Positions 1 through 10,438 of a DNA stretch of 38,129 bases are shown here, piece after piece (the first letter of the stretch is position 1; each line of letters opens with the position of its first letter). The position numbers and the translations under genes were made by a program. The DNA comes from JBIKWM01 sp044356305. GTDB lineage: Bacteria > Bacteroidota > Bacteroidia > UBA10329. The notes below the pieces were generated by a model. That model was not told the origin of the DNA. It searched no databases and saw only the letters and a program-made list of their open reading frames with translations. The stretch covers positions 1-38,129 of the forward strand of contig JBIKWM010000031.1 of the NCBI GenBank assembly GCA_044356305.1. Reading direction: 5' to 3'.

Positions 1-385
1 CAATTATCAGAATCTTGGCAGCCCGCTTATATCGGATCAGTGAAGGAAAGTCATTCTTTGGGTCAATAAAGGTGGCTGTATTCACCCCTATCTCACTCAT
101 CTCAAACTTAGCCACCTTGTTAGGCAGCTTGGCTATGTACCAAACATCGCCACCTAAAGCTTCAATGAGCAGTGATTCATTGAACACCTCCTTGCCCGTT
201 GCATCATAGGTCTTTGACCTTCCCATCATCTGATTATCGTTGAACTTGGACCACTCTTCCGTCACCGTGCCTGTTGAATCGGTCTGTTTCCATTTGCCTA
301 TGAGCCAACGGAACTGATCAATATCCTGTGAGTGGCAGATGCCACTTTGCAAAATGAGGAAGATGACGGGCAAGAAAACTCGCAT
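1..385 (-). CDS. DUF6265-like secreted protein (3' end cut by window edge)
   Basis: Reading the minus strand from the ATG at 385 gives an uninterrupted frame of 128 codons to the left edge, so the C-terminus is missing. The first ~20 residues (MRVFLPVIFLILQSGICHSQ) form a signal peptide. The mature part has the layout of the DUF6265 family: a WLIGKWK segment near residue 30, then TEEW, MMGRSKTYDATGKEVFNE, a middle strand with WYIAKLP, and DFPSLIRYKR near the end, matching the family's usual FxWLxGxW, M-x-G-x-S and HDFPxxIxY motifs (here KNDFP instead of the common HDFP). The family is a small beta-barrel of unknown function, probably periplasmic or secreted here. The family assignment is from memory of the motif pattern; the reading frame itself is certain. 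Confidence 0.72.
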   Translation of the reverse strand, partial: MRVFLPVIFLILQSGICHSQDIDQFRWLIGKWKQTDSTGTVTEEWSKFNDNQMMGRSKTYDATGKEVFNESLLIEALGGDVWYIAKLPNKVAKFEMSEIGVNTATFIDPKNDFPSLIRYKRAAKILII

Positions 386-404
386 GTGAATAGGTGTTAA
401 ATAA

Positions 405-434
405 CAAGGCCCGATGCTCGAGCATCGGGCCTTG
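405..434 (-). terminator. Perfect palindrome, probable terminator of the giant gene
   Basis: A 30-bp perfect inverted repeat with no unpaired loop (arms begin CAAGGCCCGATGCTC) lies 25 bp beyond the stop codon of the giant gene, read on the minus strand. It is followed on that strand by a T-rich stretch (TTATTTAAC), which fits a factor-independent terminator. It also lies just upstream of the start at 385, so it separates the two genes. Confidence 0.65.
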
Positions 435-459
435 AAAATAGGATTCTTTCAGTCCACTA

Positions 460-3400
460 TCAGCGCACTGCGATGCGGCTGCTCTGGGTGCCTCTGTCGG
501 AGCTGAGGCGAACCACATACACACCGGCTGCGAGGCCGTTGATGGTGTATGGATTGTTGCCTGACATCACCGTCCTGCGGCCGAAGCTGTGGATCAGCTG
601 ACCGGTGGCGCTGAAGATGTCGATGTCGGCCACCATGTCAGCACCAAGGTTGTTGATGATTAGCTGCTCCTCATCGGTGTACATCTGGACCCCAAAGGCA
701 TCGGCTGCAACAGGGGTGCTGCTGAAGTCGGGGTTGAAGTGCACCACGAAACGGTCGGCATCATCGCCCTCGGCCATGCTGAAGGTGTAGGCCCCCGATG
801 TGCGCAGGTCGTGCAGCTTGGCGGTGGCACGGTCCTCAAGGACCACCACGGTGCCCGGCTCGAGGCCCTGAATCTGCTCCACCTTGATGGTGAACGTGCC
901 TGTTGTGCCCGGCTCCATGCCCATGGGCACTGAGAGGCTGCCGCCCTCCAGGTTCGGGTTGCTGTTGAAGCTCATGCGCTCGCCTGCCAAGGTGGTGTAC
1001 AGGGTGGGCTGGTCGCTGTTGCTCATCAGCTTGTGGGCATCGTAGTCGCTGTCGAATCCGGCTGTGGCTCCGCTCTTGAACACGATGCTCGTCAGGTCTG
1101 CGAATCCGTTGCCATCGACCCTGATGCTCACCATGCCGTCATACCATGGGGTCTCCATGAAGAAGGCCGGGTTGCCTGTGGTACGCATGGCGTTGGTCCA
1201 TGTCCAGCTGCCACTGCTGCCCGTGCGCTTGAAGAAGCCCTGACCTGCTCCGATCGGCTGACCGGGGAAACGGGTCTGGTAGGTGCCGGTGAAGGCTCCG
1301 CTGGTCTGCCACAGCGAGGCGGCCGCATCGAACCCTGCCATGGCGGGCAGGTTCACTGGCGATGGGTACGGGTTGGCCAACAGGTGACGGCCGTCTCCGA
1401 AGCCTCCGCTGTTGCTCAGCGTGCCCACTACGATGTCGCCCGTGTTCGGTGTGCCGGTGACCCCGAAGGTCAGACTCGGGTACTGGGTGGTGGCGGCATA
1501 GCCGCGACCGTTGGTCAGTGTGCCGCTCGAGCGAACGTTCCAGCCCCACTGGAAGCAGTTGGTGGAGAACGTGTTGCTCTGGTTGAACTCGAACACACGG
1601 CCATACGGGCTACCGTTGCCGGTGCTGTCTGAACTACAGTTCACCGAGGCTATGATCTGAGCCCCGTTGGGACCATAGACCGTACCGAACTCGTTGATCT
1701 GCTGTATGTCGGCATTGTTGATGGCCGAACCCACATAGTGGAAGCCTGTGCCAGTGGCATAGCGCTCCTGGGTGATGTTGCCCGTGTAGGTGCCGGTGCC
1801 GGTGAAATCATTGAGGTAAGCCGTCCCCGTGGCGTTCGACACAAGGGTGACCACGCCCGGGGTGGCGTTGAACACACCGCTCGTGAGCGTGAGGGCTCCG
1901 GGGTTGGTGGCCGAGCTCGGTGTGATGCGCACATTGGCCCCTGCTGCCAGCGACACACCTGCGGCATTGTCTATGGTCAGGTTGCTGATGTTCGTGTTGG
2001 CACGCAGCACCTGAGCTGTGGTACCGCTCATGCGAAGGGTACCGCTACCGGTGATCGAGGTGCCACCCGGGGTGAGCACTCCGGTCACGTTCGCCTTCAC
2101 ATCCAAGGTGGCCGGGCCGCCTCCTGCATCAATGGTCATGGTCGCGTTGCCGTAGAACCACAGACCATTGGCCGTGTGAGAGCCAGGGAATAATGTGATG
2201 TCATTGGTCACGTCAGGGATGTACACATTGGTACCGGCACTCGGAACGGGCGCATCGTTGTGCAACCAGTTGCCTGTGTTGGTCCAATCGGTGTTGGTTG
2301 TGCCTGTCCACTGATATCCGCGGGTGGCAGTGATCTCGAACGTTCCGCCATTGTTCACAGCTGGCAGACCACGGCCCATGACACGGACGAACACTACCTG
2401 ACCGGGTGTGAGGCCGCTCTGATAGATGAACGGATAGTTACCGGTTCCACCATCGTCATTGCAGGCGATAGAGGTAAGGGTACCGTTGCAGGTGTTGTCA
2501 GATGACGAGAACATGTCAATGATCGCATTGGTCTGGAACACCCCTGCACCCGGACGCACATACACTGCAATGTGACCGGTCGGGCCTACGGTGGCCTTGT
2601 ACCATACATCACGGCTCACATCGCTCTGGCAGGTGGGATCACCGGGGGCAACGAGCATGGTAGCGGCATAGTTGGTTCCCTGCACCCAGTTGGCCAGGTC
2701 GCAGCTCTCACCGTTAGGACCACATGCCAGCCACTTGGCCTCGCAGATCACATCGTTCACAGGCGGTTGCGGCTGTGGGATGATGTTCAGTGTGTAGCCG
2801 TTGATGGCCTGTGACGGCAGTGAGGATGATATCACGATATAATAGGTGGTACCAGCGGTCACGGTGAATGGGTCAATGATCAACGGGTTGGTATCGTAAT
2901 CGTTGGAATCGAATCCGAAGCATGAAGTGGCAGTGCTCGGGCACTGTGTGAACACATGCACCGCAGCGTGCGTGTTGGTTATACCGGACACCTGCAGGGC
3001 CAAGGTCTGGTTGGTGGCAGGTGTGAAAGTGTACACGATGTCGTTGCCGTCCATGTAGCTTGCACCGCAGGGTGATGCACTATAGTCATCGGTGTATCCG
3101 GCAGTGTATCCGTTGTGGGTGTACGGGATAGAAGATACCGGGATAGCGTTGAGGCACACATCGCCTGCATACCACTTGGCCACGTTAGAGTTGGCACCGT
3201 AGCCTACCACATAGCAGTCCTCACGCACATACACATCGTAGTTCGCCACTACAGGGAATGAGATGGAATGTGATGTGGTGTTGCTCGGAAGTGTAGAGGA
3301 AGATATGGTTCCACCCACACCTGCAGTTGCCCCAGTGCCCGGAGTGAAGCCAGTAAGACCGTATTCCACTGTGATCGGGCCGGTGCACGATACGCAGTTG

Positions 3401-6400
3401 AAGTTAACCGTACCCGAGTTGGCACCTGTTATGGTGGTCGGGTTGATGGCCGTCATGGCCTGGCATGGCGGAGTGGGCTTCACCACGAAGTTGTCCATTG
3501 AACAGTTATTGCCGAACCTTGAGCGGAACCTCATGGCCACCCAGATGGTAGGCTGGTTGCCAGCTCCTGCCGGTAGGGTAATGGTCTTCAGGTTCCAGCC
3601 GTTGGTGCCACCGAGGCGCGTAATCTGTGGCCCAACAACGGTCCAAGTGGTACCGTCTGTCGAGTACTCCAGATAGGCGCCCTCATCGGCAAAACCGGCA
3701 CCTGTATAGGCAGTGTTGTCATGGAACCAGCGGAACTCCACATCTACACCGACAGTACCTGTGGTGGTAATGGGCGGGCTGATGAGCCTCGATTCGGTGC
3801 CTGATGCGAAGTTGTAGGAGTTGAACCACACGAAGTTTGATCCATTGAACGCTGTGGTAGCAGGGTTGATCTGCGCTCCTGTGCTCACAGTGGCATTACC
3901 GCCACCGGAAACCTGCTGAACGGTCCAGCATGTGATGGGGAGCACGTCCCAATTCTGGGTATAGGTCAGGGTGAAGTTGGTGCAGGGGGTGATGAACTGA
4001 ACCGGGCCGCTCCATGTGCTGAAGTCTCCGGCACCGCAATCGCTGCGCACATAACCGTAGTAGGTGGTGAAGGATGAAAGACCGCTTGCAGTAGCTGTAA
4101 GGGTACCGCTACCGACCGATCCGCTTGCGGTGGCACCGCCACTGCCCGGCAGACCTGCGGTCCTTATCTCCCACTGGTAACCGACACCAGGTGCGGGGCT
4201 GGCTGCGGCCCAATTCAATGTTGCACCTGAAGATGTTATTCCGCTGGCTGTAGGCACGCCCGGTGCCCAGCACGATGGATCTGAAACGGTCAGACAGTAA
4301 TCCTCTGCCTCACCGGAACCGAATGCGGAACATGCATCACCTGCACCGTTCGGGTTGCCTACAAGCCTAGAACGGATGCGCATGCGCACATCGTTCACTG
4401 CTGTGAGCGGCACCGCAATAGATACGGTACCCGTGGTGCCTGCGGTATACACCTGTGTCCACTCACCTGCTGTGAAGGTGTTGCTACCGTCCCAATCGAA
4501 CCAGACTGAAACTATGGCAGAGGCATCACAGGTGACTGTGAGCGCATACGAACTGGTACGCAGCAGATTGGTCGTGCCGCTCTGATAGCTGTAGTAGGGC
4601 GATGCAGAGGCGGTGGTGTTGTTCAATGTGTTTATGGTCACATTGGTGATTGCTGCCGAACCGGTCTGTGTAGGTATGCAGAAGGTGTTGCACTGACAGG
4701 CGCTGCCCAGTCCGACAAGGACAGGAGTCGATGTACCGGTGGCAGGGCCGTTGGTGCAGGTGACCACACAACGGTAGTACTTGGCCGCTGTCTGACTCGT
4801 GGTCAGGGTACTTGAAGAACCCAGACCTGTTGCGACATTCACGGTGAAGGCGGCATCGTCAGCGCTCTGCCAATCATACGTCACTCCTACACCAACGGTC
4901 TGGTTCTGCAGCGAAAGATCGAAGTTCACCCCTGAGCATGCGGTCGGAATTGATGAGATGGTGATTCCGGGCGCTGGTGTACCTGCACAGGGTGCTGGTG
5001 CGGTGATTGTGAAACAATAGTCTTCGGTCTCACCCCAGGTGTAGGCGGTCTGAGCGTAGTTGGTGGCCGTAGGGAAGGTGGACTCCACATTTACCACACG
5101 CATGCGTGTCACCCCTGGGGTGGCGGTGATAGGTACTGTGAATGATCCGGTCTTGGTGTGGTTGCCCGATGCTGCCACTGGCTGGTTGTAAGCCTGCTCG
5201 CCTGCATCAGCAAAATCACCATCCTGATTGTAGTCCACGTAAATCTGGAATCCATTGCCGAAGTTGCCACCGCAAGTTGTCTGGGTCAGGCTAAAGGTCA
5301 CTGACAAGCCCGCCTCCACAGATGGCCCGGTCACAGATCCTGTGTAGTTGCTGTATCGGTTTGCCACAGAACCGGCACCCGGGGCAAGCGAGGCGCACGT
5401 TGAACTGTTGTTCATGGTGCCCACGGTCACATTACTGATGTCCTCATCGGCAGTGTTGCCAGCAAACACCACCGGATACGCGGTGCACTGACAAGCCCCA
5501 CCCATATCTACGAATACAGGAGTCGAAATACCCGTTGCGGGGCCTGATGAGCAAGTCACCTGACAGCGGTAATACTTTGCTGAGGTCTGGTTGGTAGTCT
5601 GGGTAAAGCTGGTGCCCAAGTTGGCCACGTTCACTGTGAATGCGGCATCGTCAGCGCTTTCCCACTGATAGGTCACGCCCACACCTGCGGTCGCGTTCTG
5701 GAGCGATAGGTTGAAGTTGACACCGGAACACACCGTGCTGGCTGAACTGATGGTGTTGCCCGGTACAGGGGTGCCTGCGCAAGGCGCTGGGGCTGTGACC
5801 GTAAAGCAGTAATCTTCCGTCTCGCCCCAAGTATAGGCCGTTTGAGCATAGTTGGTGGCTGTGGGGAAGGTTCCCTCCACGTTCACCACCCTCATGCGAG
5901 TGGTTCCGACCGTAGCCGTCACCGGTACAGTGAATGAACCTGTTACAGTATGGTTACCAGTAATGGTCGAAGGCTGGCTGTAAGCCTGCTCGCCCGCATC
6001 AGCAAAATCACCGTCCTGATTGTAATCCACATAAATCTGGAAACCATCACCGAAATTTCCAACGCAGGTTGTCTGAGTCAGGCTGAAGCTCACAGGTAGC
6101 CCAGCTTCTACCGAAGGCCCGGTCACTGATCCGGTATAATTGGAGTAGCGCTGATTGATGGAACCCGCTCCCGGGGCAGTGGTCAGGCAGGTGGAGCTGT
6201 TGTTCATGGTTCCAACGGTCACGTTAGTGATCTCTTCGTCACCGGTACTACCGGCATATACGGCAGGGTATGCGGTGCACTGGCACGCTCCACCTAGATC
6301 GACAAACACCGGAGTTGATGTGCCTGTGGCCGGACCTGTGGAACAGGTGACCTGGCAGCGATAGTATTTAGCTGCGGTCTGGTTGGTGGTCTGCGTAATG

Positions 6401-9400
6401 CTGGTGCCCAAGCTGGCTACGTTCACGGTGAAGGCAGCATCGTCAGCACTCTGCCACTGGTAGGTGACGCCCACGCCCGCGGTTGCGTTCTGGAGCGATA
6501 GGTCGAAGTTGACTCCGGAACATACTGTGCTGGCTGAACTGATGGTGTTGCCCGGGGCAGGAGTACCTGCGCAAGGCGCGGGGGCCGTTACAGTGAAGCA
6601 GTAATCTTCTGTCTCACCCCAACCATACGCAATCTGGGCATAGTTGGTGGCGGTAGGGAAGAGAGTCTCCACATTCACTATACGCATACGGGTGGTACCA
6701 ATCGTGGCAGTCACCGGTACTGTGAATGAACCGGTCTTTGTATGGTTGCCATTTGCGGCCACCGGCTGGCTGTAGGCCTGTTCGCCTGCATCGGCAAAGT
6801 CACCGTCCTGGTTGTAGTCCACATAAATCTGAAAGCCGTTGTCGTAATTAAATCCGCAGGTGGTCTGCGTAAGGCTGAAGCTCACGGAGAGACCTGCCTC
6901 TACCGATGGCCCTGTCACCAGGCCGGCATAATTTGAGTACCGCTGATTGATGGAACCCGCACCCGGTGCCGTGGTGGCGCAGGTGGAGCTGTTGTTCATG
7001 GTTCCAACGGTAACGTTGGTAATCTCCTCATCTCCGGTGAAGCCTGCATAAACGGCAGGGTACGCGGTGCACTGACAGCTGCCGCCCAGGTCGACAAACA
7101 CAGGGGTCGATGTGCCGGTGGCCGGCCCTGCGGAACATGTGACCTGACATCGGTAGTACTTCGCTGCGGTCTGGCTGGTGGTCTGGGTATTGGTGGTGCC
7201 AAGGTTCGTGACGTTCACAGTGAACGCGGCATCGTCAGCACTCTGCCACTGGTAGGTCACTCCCACACCAGCGGTCTGGTTCTGAAGAGAGAGGTTGAAG
7301 TTGACACCGGAACATGCTGTGCTCACTGAGCTGATGGTGTTGCCCGGGGCAGGGGTACCTGCGCAGGGCGCAGGGGCTGTGACCGTGAAGCAGTAGTCTT
7401 CGGTCTCACCGTACGTATAGGCCAACTGAGCGTAGTTGGTCACGGTCGGGAAAGTTGCCTCGGCACACACCACCCGCATACGGGTGGTACCCACCAGGGC
7501 GGTGACCGGAACCGTGAATGACCCTGTCTCGGTATGATTGCCTGTAGTAGCTGCGGGAGCGCTGTACATGGTCTCATCCACATCCGCGAAATCCCCGTCC
7601 TGATTCCAATCACAGAAAATCTGGAACCCATTAGCGTAAGAACCACCACAGGTGGTCATGGTCAGGCTGAAGCTCACTGACAGACCGGCCTCTACCGATG
7701 GGCCGGTCACAGATCCGGTGTAATTGCTGTACCTGTTCTGAATAGAGCCGGGACCTGGTGCAGTGGTGGCGCAGTTAGAGGTGTTGTTCATACTGCCCAC
7801 CGTGACATTCGAGATCTCTGAATCGATTGCACTGCTGGCGAAGTTGGTGGGATAGGTGGCGCACTCGCAGTTGCCACCGAGGCCCACAAACACCGCTGTT
7901 GATGTGCCCGTGGCAGGCCCGGTAGAACATGTGACCTGACAGCGGTAGTACTTGGCTGAGGTCTGGCTGGTGGTCTGGGTGATTGCCGTGCCAAGGTTAG
8001 TCACATTAACCGTGAATGCAGCATCATCCGCACTCTGCCATTGGTAGGTGACGCCAGTGCCTGTAGTGGAATTCTGCAACGACAGGTTGAAGTTGACACC
8101 GCTGCATGCCGAGCTCACAGATGAAATTGTATTGCCTGGAGCCGGAGTGCCCGAACAGGCCGGAGGTGCAGTAACGGTGAAACAATAGTCCTCTGTCTCA
8201 CCATATGTATAGGCCAACTGCGCATAGTTGGTAATGGTCGGGAATGTGGCCTCCACGTTCACGATACGCATGCGCGTGGTTCCCAAAGTGGCCGAGACCG
8301 GCACAGTGAATGAACCCGTCTTGGTATGGTTGCCAGTGGCAGCTACCGGTTGGGTATAGACTTGCTCACCGGCATCACCGAAGTTGCCGTTCTGGTTATA
8401 GTCCACATAAATCTGGAAGCCGTTGCCAAAGCTGCCTCCGCAAGAGGTCTGGGTAAGGCTGAAACTGACTGATGAACCGGCCTGAACCGAAGGGCCTGTG
8501 ACGGAGCCGGTGTAATTGCTGTACCTGTTCAGAATAGAGCCGGGACCTGGTGCAGTGGTGGCGCAGGTTGACGCATTGGTCATGGTGCCTACCGTGACAC
8601 TGGTGATCTCTTCATCTAAAGTGCTTGATGCAAAGTTCACCGCATAGGTGCCACACTGGCACTGATCGGAGATGAGGCTCACAAGCACAGGGGTGGATGT
8701 ACCGGTGTTGCCTGAACAGGTCACCTGACACCTATAATATTTGCTTGCACCGGCCAATGAGGTCACCTGAGTGGAAGCGGTACCGAGGTTAGTCACTCCC
8801 AAAGTGAATGCGGCATTATTGGCACTCTGCCATTGGTAGGTCACTCCTGTGCCACTGGTGGCATTCTGAACCGAAAGGGTGAAGTTGCTGCCTGTGCAGG
8901 CAGAACTCGCTGTGGTCAAGGTGTTGCCCGGGGCAGGGGTGCCTGAGCAGGCGGATCCACCTGTATAATTGAACCGTATGTTCGGACGATTGCCGCTGTT
9001 GATACTGGTGGCGGTCGCACAGTTCGATGAACCGTCTGTCCTGATGTACCTCGTCATATTGGTAGCCGTTGTATACCGCAACCCTCCATACGGAGAAGCG
9101 AACGGATTGGAACCCGTACATATGTCCACCACTATGTTACTTGTACCATTCCATGCGAACGGGGTGGAGAACGCAATCATGTCAAAGTTACCAGCGGTCT
9201 GAACTACCGGGGTATATGTGAACGCGGTCCGCACTGTGGTGAACCCTGTTGATATATATGTGGTAGCGTTGGCATTGAGCGTGTGGGCAATCTTGATCGT
9301 GTAGTTTGCCCGGGTACCTCCAGCCTCGGAAATGGAAAATCCGAGGCCAGTGAGATTAGCACCAGATGGTAAACCTGCTGCGGTAAGTTCAGCCGCAGTC

Positions 9401-9603
9401 CACACCATTTGATAGTGGGTATAGTTAAAATACCTCTCGACAGGGTCTGCCACGGTTCCATTGGTCGTGGTTGTTCCGGTTCCGATGGTAATCGACTGCC
9501 CTTTCGCCTCACCTATATATAAGGTAGCGACCAGACCTGCTGCCAGCACACCCACAGGGCGGAGCAGGTTACGAACTGATGAGAGCAATGTAGCAGTGCG
9601 CAT
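460..9603 (-). CDS. Giant T9SS-secreted adhesin-like protein with six Ig-like/GEVED repeats
   Basis: About 3,047 residues from the ATG at 9603. That start is preferred over one 32 codons upstream because it begins directly with a signal peptide (basic start, hydrophobic core, cleavage near GEAKGQ). Order of parts: an N-terminal beta domain; six tandem units, each an Ig-like domain (YQWQSADDAAF ... YYRCQVTC) plus a GEVED domain (DYNQDGDFADAGEQ, then GETEDYCFTV), over 8949-4273; an FN3 domain; a MAM/cleaved-adhesin-like lectin fold; two pre-peptidase-type domains (CLNAIP..., CEAKWLACG...); a beta-helical stretch (TNTDWTNTGNWL); and a C-terminal T9SS type A sorting domain ending GVYVVRLSSDRGTQSSRIAVR minus the last residue run. 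It is probably exported through the outer membrane and anchored on, or released from, the cell surface, with a likely role in adhesion or matrix. No catalytic domain is visible. A weak -7-like box (TACTTTTA on the minus strand) lies at 9669-9676. Confidence 0.93.
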   Translation of the reverse strand: MRTATLLSSVRNLLRPVGVLAAGLVATLYIGEAKGQSITIGTGTTTTNGTVADPVERYFNYTHYQMVWTAAELTAAGLPSGANLTGLGFSISEAGGTRANYTIKIAHTLNANATTYISTGFTTVRTAFTYTPVVQTAGNFDMIAFSTPFAWNGTSNIVVDICTGSNPFASPYGGLRYTTATNMTRYIRTDGSSNCATATSINSGNRPNIRFNYTGGSACSGTPAPGNTLTTASSACTGSNFTLSVQNATSGTGVTYQWQSANNAAFTLGVTNLGTASTQVTSLAGASKYYRCQVTCSGNTGTSTPVLVSLISDQCQCGTYAVNFASSTLDEEITSVTVGTMTNASTCATTAPGPGSILNRYSNYTGSVTGPSVQAGSSVSFSLTQTSCGGSFGNGFQIYVDYNQNGNFGDAGEQVYTQPVAATGNHTKTGSFTVPVSATLGTTRMRIVNVEATFPTITNYAQLAYTYGETEDYCFTVTAPPACSGTPAPGNTISSVSSACSGVNFNLSLQNSTTGTGVTYQWQSADDAAFTVNVTNLGTAITQTTSQTSAKYYRCQVTCSTGPATGTSTAVFVGLGGNCECATYPTNFASSAIDSEISNVTVGSMNNTSNCATTAPGPGSIQNRYSNYTGSVTGPSVEAGLSVSFSLTMTTCGGSYANGFQIFCDWNQDGDFADVDETMYSAPAATTGNHTETGSFTVPVTALVGTTRMRVVCAEATFPTVTNYAQLAYTYGETEDYCFTVTAPAPCAGTPAPGNTISSVSTACSGVNFNLSLQNQTAGVGVTYQWQSADDAAFTVNVTNLGTTNTQTTSQTAAKYYRCQVTCSAGPATGTSTPVFVDLGGSCQCTAYPAVYAGFTGDEEITNVTVGTMNNSSTCATTAPGAGSINQRYSNYAGLVTGPSVEAGLSVSFSLTQTTCGFNYDNGFQIYVDYNQDGDFADAGEQAYSQPVAANGNHTKTGSFTVPVTATIGTTRMRIVNVETLFPTATNYAQIAYGWGETEDYCFTVTAPAPCAGTPAPGNTISSASTVCSGVNFDLSLQNATAGVGVTYQWQSADDAAFTVNVASLGTSITQTTNQTAAKYYRCQVTCSTGPATGTSTPVFVDLGGACQCTAYPAVYAGSTGDEEITNVTVGTMNNSSTCLTTAPGAGSINQRYSNYTGSVTGPSVEAGLPVSFSLTQTTCVGNFGDGFQIYVDYNQDGDFADAGEQAYSQPSTITGNHTVTGSFTVPVTATVGTTRMRVVNVEGTFPTATNYAQTAYTWGETEDYCFTVTAPAPCAGTPVPGNTISSASTVCSGVNFNLSLQNATAGVGVTYQWESADDAAFTVNVANLGTSFTQTTNQTSAKYYRCQVTCSSGPATGISTPVFVDMGGACQCTAYPVVFAGNTADEDISNVTVGTMNNSSTCASLAPGAGSVANRYSNYTGSVTGPSVEAGLSVTFSLTQTTCGGNFGNGFQIYVDYNQDGDFADAGEQAYNQPVAASGNHTKTGSFTVPITATPGVTRMRVVNVESTFPTATNYAQTAYTWGETEDYCFTITAPAPCAGTPAPGITISSIPTACSGVNFDLSLQNQTVGVGVTYDWQSADDAAFTVNVATGLGSSSTLTTSQTAAKYYRCVVTCTNGPATGTSTPVLVGLGSACQCNTFCIPTQTGSAAITNVTINTLNNTTASASPYYSYQSGTTNLLRTSSYALTVTCDASAIVSVWFDWDGSNTFTAGEWTQVYTAGTTGTVSIAVPLTAVNDVRMRIRSRLVGNPNGAGDACSAFGSGEAEDYCLTVSDPSCWAPGVPTASGITSSGATLNWAAASPAPGVGYQWEIRTAGLPGSGGATASGSVGSGTLTATASGLSSFTTYYGYVRSDCGAGDFSTWSGPVQFITPCTNFTLTYTQNWDVLPITCWTVQQVSGGGNATVSTGAQINPATTAFNGSNFVWFNSYNFASGTESRLISPPITTTGTVGVDVEFRWFHDNTAYTGAGFADEGAYLEYSTDGTTWTVVGPQITRLGGTNGWNLKTITLPAGAGNQPTIWVAMRFRSRFGNNCSMDNFVVKPTPPCQAMTAINPTTITGANSGTVNFNCVSCTGPITVEYGLTGFTPGTGATAGVGGTISSSTLPSNTTSHSISFPVVANYDVYVREDCYVVGYGANSNVAKWYAGDVCLNAIPVSSIPYTHNGYTAGYTDDYSASPCGASYMDGNDIVYTFTPATNQTLALQVSGITNTHAAVHVFTQCPSTATSCFGFDSNDYDTNPLIIDPFTVTAGTTYYIVISSSLPSQAINGYTLNIIPQPQPPVNDVICEAKWLACGPNGESCDLANWVQGTNYAATMLVAPGDPTCQSDVSRDVWYKATVGPTGHIAVYVRPGAGVFQTNAIIDMFSSSDNTCNGTLTSIACNDDGGTGNYPFIYQSGLTPGQVVFVRVMGRGLPAVNNGGTFEITATRGYQWTGTTNTDWTNTGNWLHNDAPVPSAGTNVYIPDVTNDITLFPGSHTANGLWFYGNATMTIDAGGGPATLDVKANVTGVLTPGGTSITGSGTLRMSGTTAQVLRANTNISNLTIDNAAGVSLAAGANVRITPSSATNPGALTLTSGVFNATPGVVTLVSNATGTAYLNDFTGTGTYTGNITQERYATGTGFHYVGSAINNADIQQINEFGTVYGPNGAQIIASVNCSSDSTGNGSPYGRVFEFNQSNTFSTNCFQWGWNVRSSGTLTNGRGYAATTQYPSLTFGVTGTPNTGDIVVGTLSNSGGFGDGRHLLANPYPSPVNLPAMAGFDAAASLWQTSGAFTGTYQTRFPGQPIGAGQGFFKRTGSSGSWTWTNAMRTTGNPAFFMETPWYDGMVSIRVDGNGFADLTSIVFKSGATAGFDSDYDAHKLMSNSDQPTLYTTLAGERMSFNSNPNLEGGSLSVPMGMEPGTTGTFTIKVEQIQGLEPGTVVVLEDRATAKLHDLRTSGAYTFSMAEGDDADRFVVHFNPDFSSTPVAADAFGVQMYTDEEQLIINNLGADMVADIDIFSATGQLIHSFGRRTVMSGNNPYTINGLAAGVYVVRLSSDRGTQSSRIAVR
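4273..8949 (-). repeat. Six tandem coding repeats, 264-residue Ig-like + GEVED units
   Basis: The conserved Cys codon opening each unit (C-S/A-GTPxPG) ends at 8949, 8157, 7365, 6573, 5781 and 4989. The five intervals are all exactly 792 bp. The sixth unit (4989-4273, about 239 codons) keeps the Ig-like half but has a diverged and shortened GEVED half. Adjacent units are close to identical in long stretches but differ at many third codon positions, so they are not fresh copies. Each GEVED half carries a DxNxDGDF acidic loop that could bind calcium (inferred). Confidence 0.92.
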
Positions 9604-10438
9604 GTGAATGGGTTTAAGTGGAACGGGTTGAAGCAAATGGGTTTGTTGAGCAATCATTAAATCGGTGTTAAAAGTAGAATATGTTTCGATGGCTTGCACT
9701 TTTTTTTACGACAAGCACCCCGCCACAACCGACAGAAATTTAAATTCCGATTTAAGGTAATAGCACCTTCATATTGTTTTAATGCTAGTGTTTTCGGGCA
9801 TTTCAGATAATGGCAAGCACTTTTGAATTAATTTCCCATACGCGAATTTTTCTTTATAAAACTACGTGATTTACGCACAGCATGTCTCATCACAATTTTG
9901 GGTGTTGTGTCTATTTCATTGATTTTCTGATTTTTACGATTTACACACGTGAGGCATACTAAATTCATGAAAATGGCATGAATGCTCAAATTCTTCGTTT
10001 CGGGCGCAGGAAGGCAGACGATATGGCTGATTGCAGAATGGCACAGGACCTCTTGACGGGGACCGGTTCATACGCCTTTACAGGTCAAAGAGCTACCACT
10101 GATAATGCGGTCAATTGTGGAAATCGGAAGTGCAGGTGACTTGGGAAGGAGTGTGGGAGAAAAGAGGCACTGCTTCACGGATCCTGCTGCTTGGCTCCAC
10201 GGGTCAATGCACCGCTTGATGGCCTCGCCAAACCGACCAGTTGGAAATCCCCAGCTGGAGACCAATGGGGAACGTGGACCAAAGGATCCATCCGAAAAGC
10301 TGAGGTCGGCTTTAGGCCGAGTGCACTGCCCCTTGAACATGCCGCGGAATGGGCAGGCAGAAAAAACGCCTGACGGTTTCTTGCGAACCCGCCAGGCGGC
10401 ACACCATCTATCTGAGCGGCCACGGCCGCCCAAGTGGC
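9604..10438. other. Long intergenic region, no supported gene
   Basis: 9604 to about 9980 is AT-rich with several homopolymer runs and must hold the promoter of the giant minus-strand gene. From about 10000 to 10360 the base composition rises, and several overlapping open frames exist on both strands, but none has a recognisable motif, signal peptide or sensible start. A small inverted repeat (TCGGCTTTAGGCCGA) lies near 10304. An intrinsic terminator closes the region at 10361-10398. No RNA gene could be recognised. Confidence 0.6.
10361..10398 (-). terminator. Intrinsic terminator of the 319-residue protein gene
   Basis: On the minus strand a GC-rich hairpin (arms CGCCTGGCGGGTT and AAACCGTCAGGCG with two mismatches, six-base loop) is followed directly by six T residues. 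It begins 40 bp after the stop codon at 10439, the textbook arrangement of a Rho-independent terminator. Confidence 0.85.

Noticed and set aside
1033..1632. 199-codon forward frame inside the giant gene
   Set aside because: Antisense shadow of the high-GC T9SS gene, no motif.
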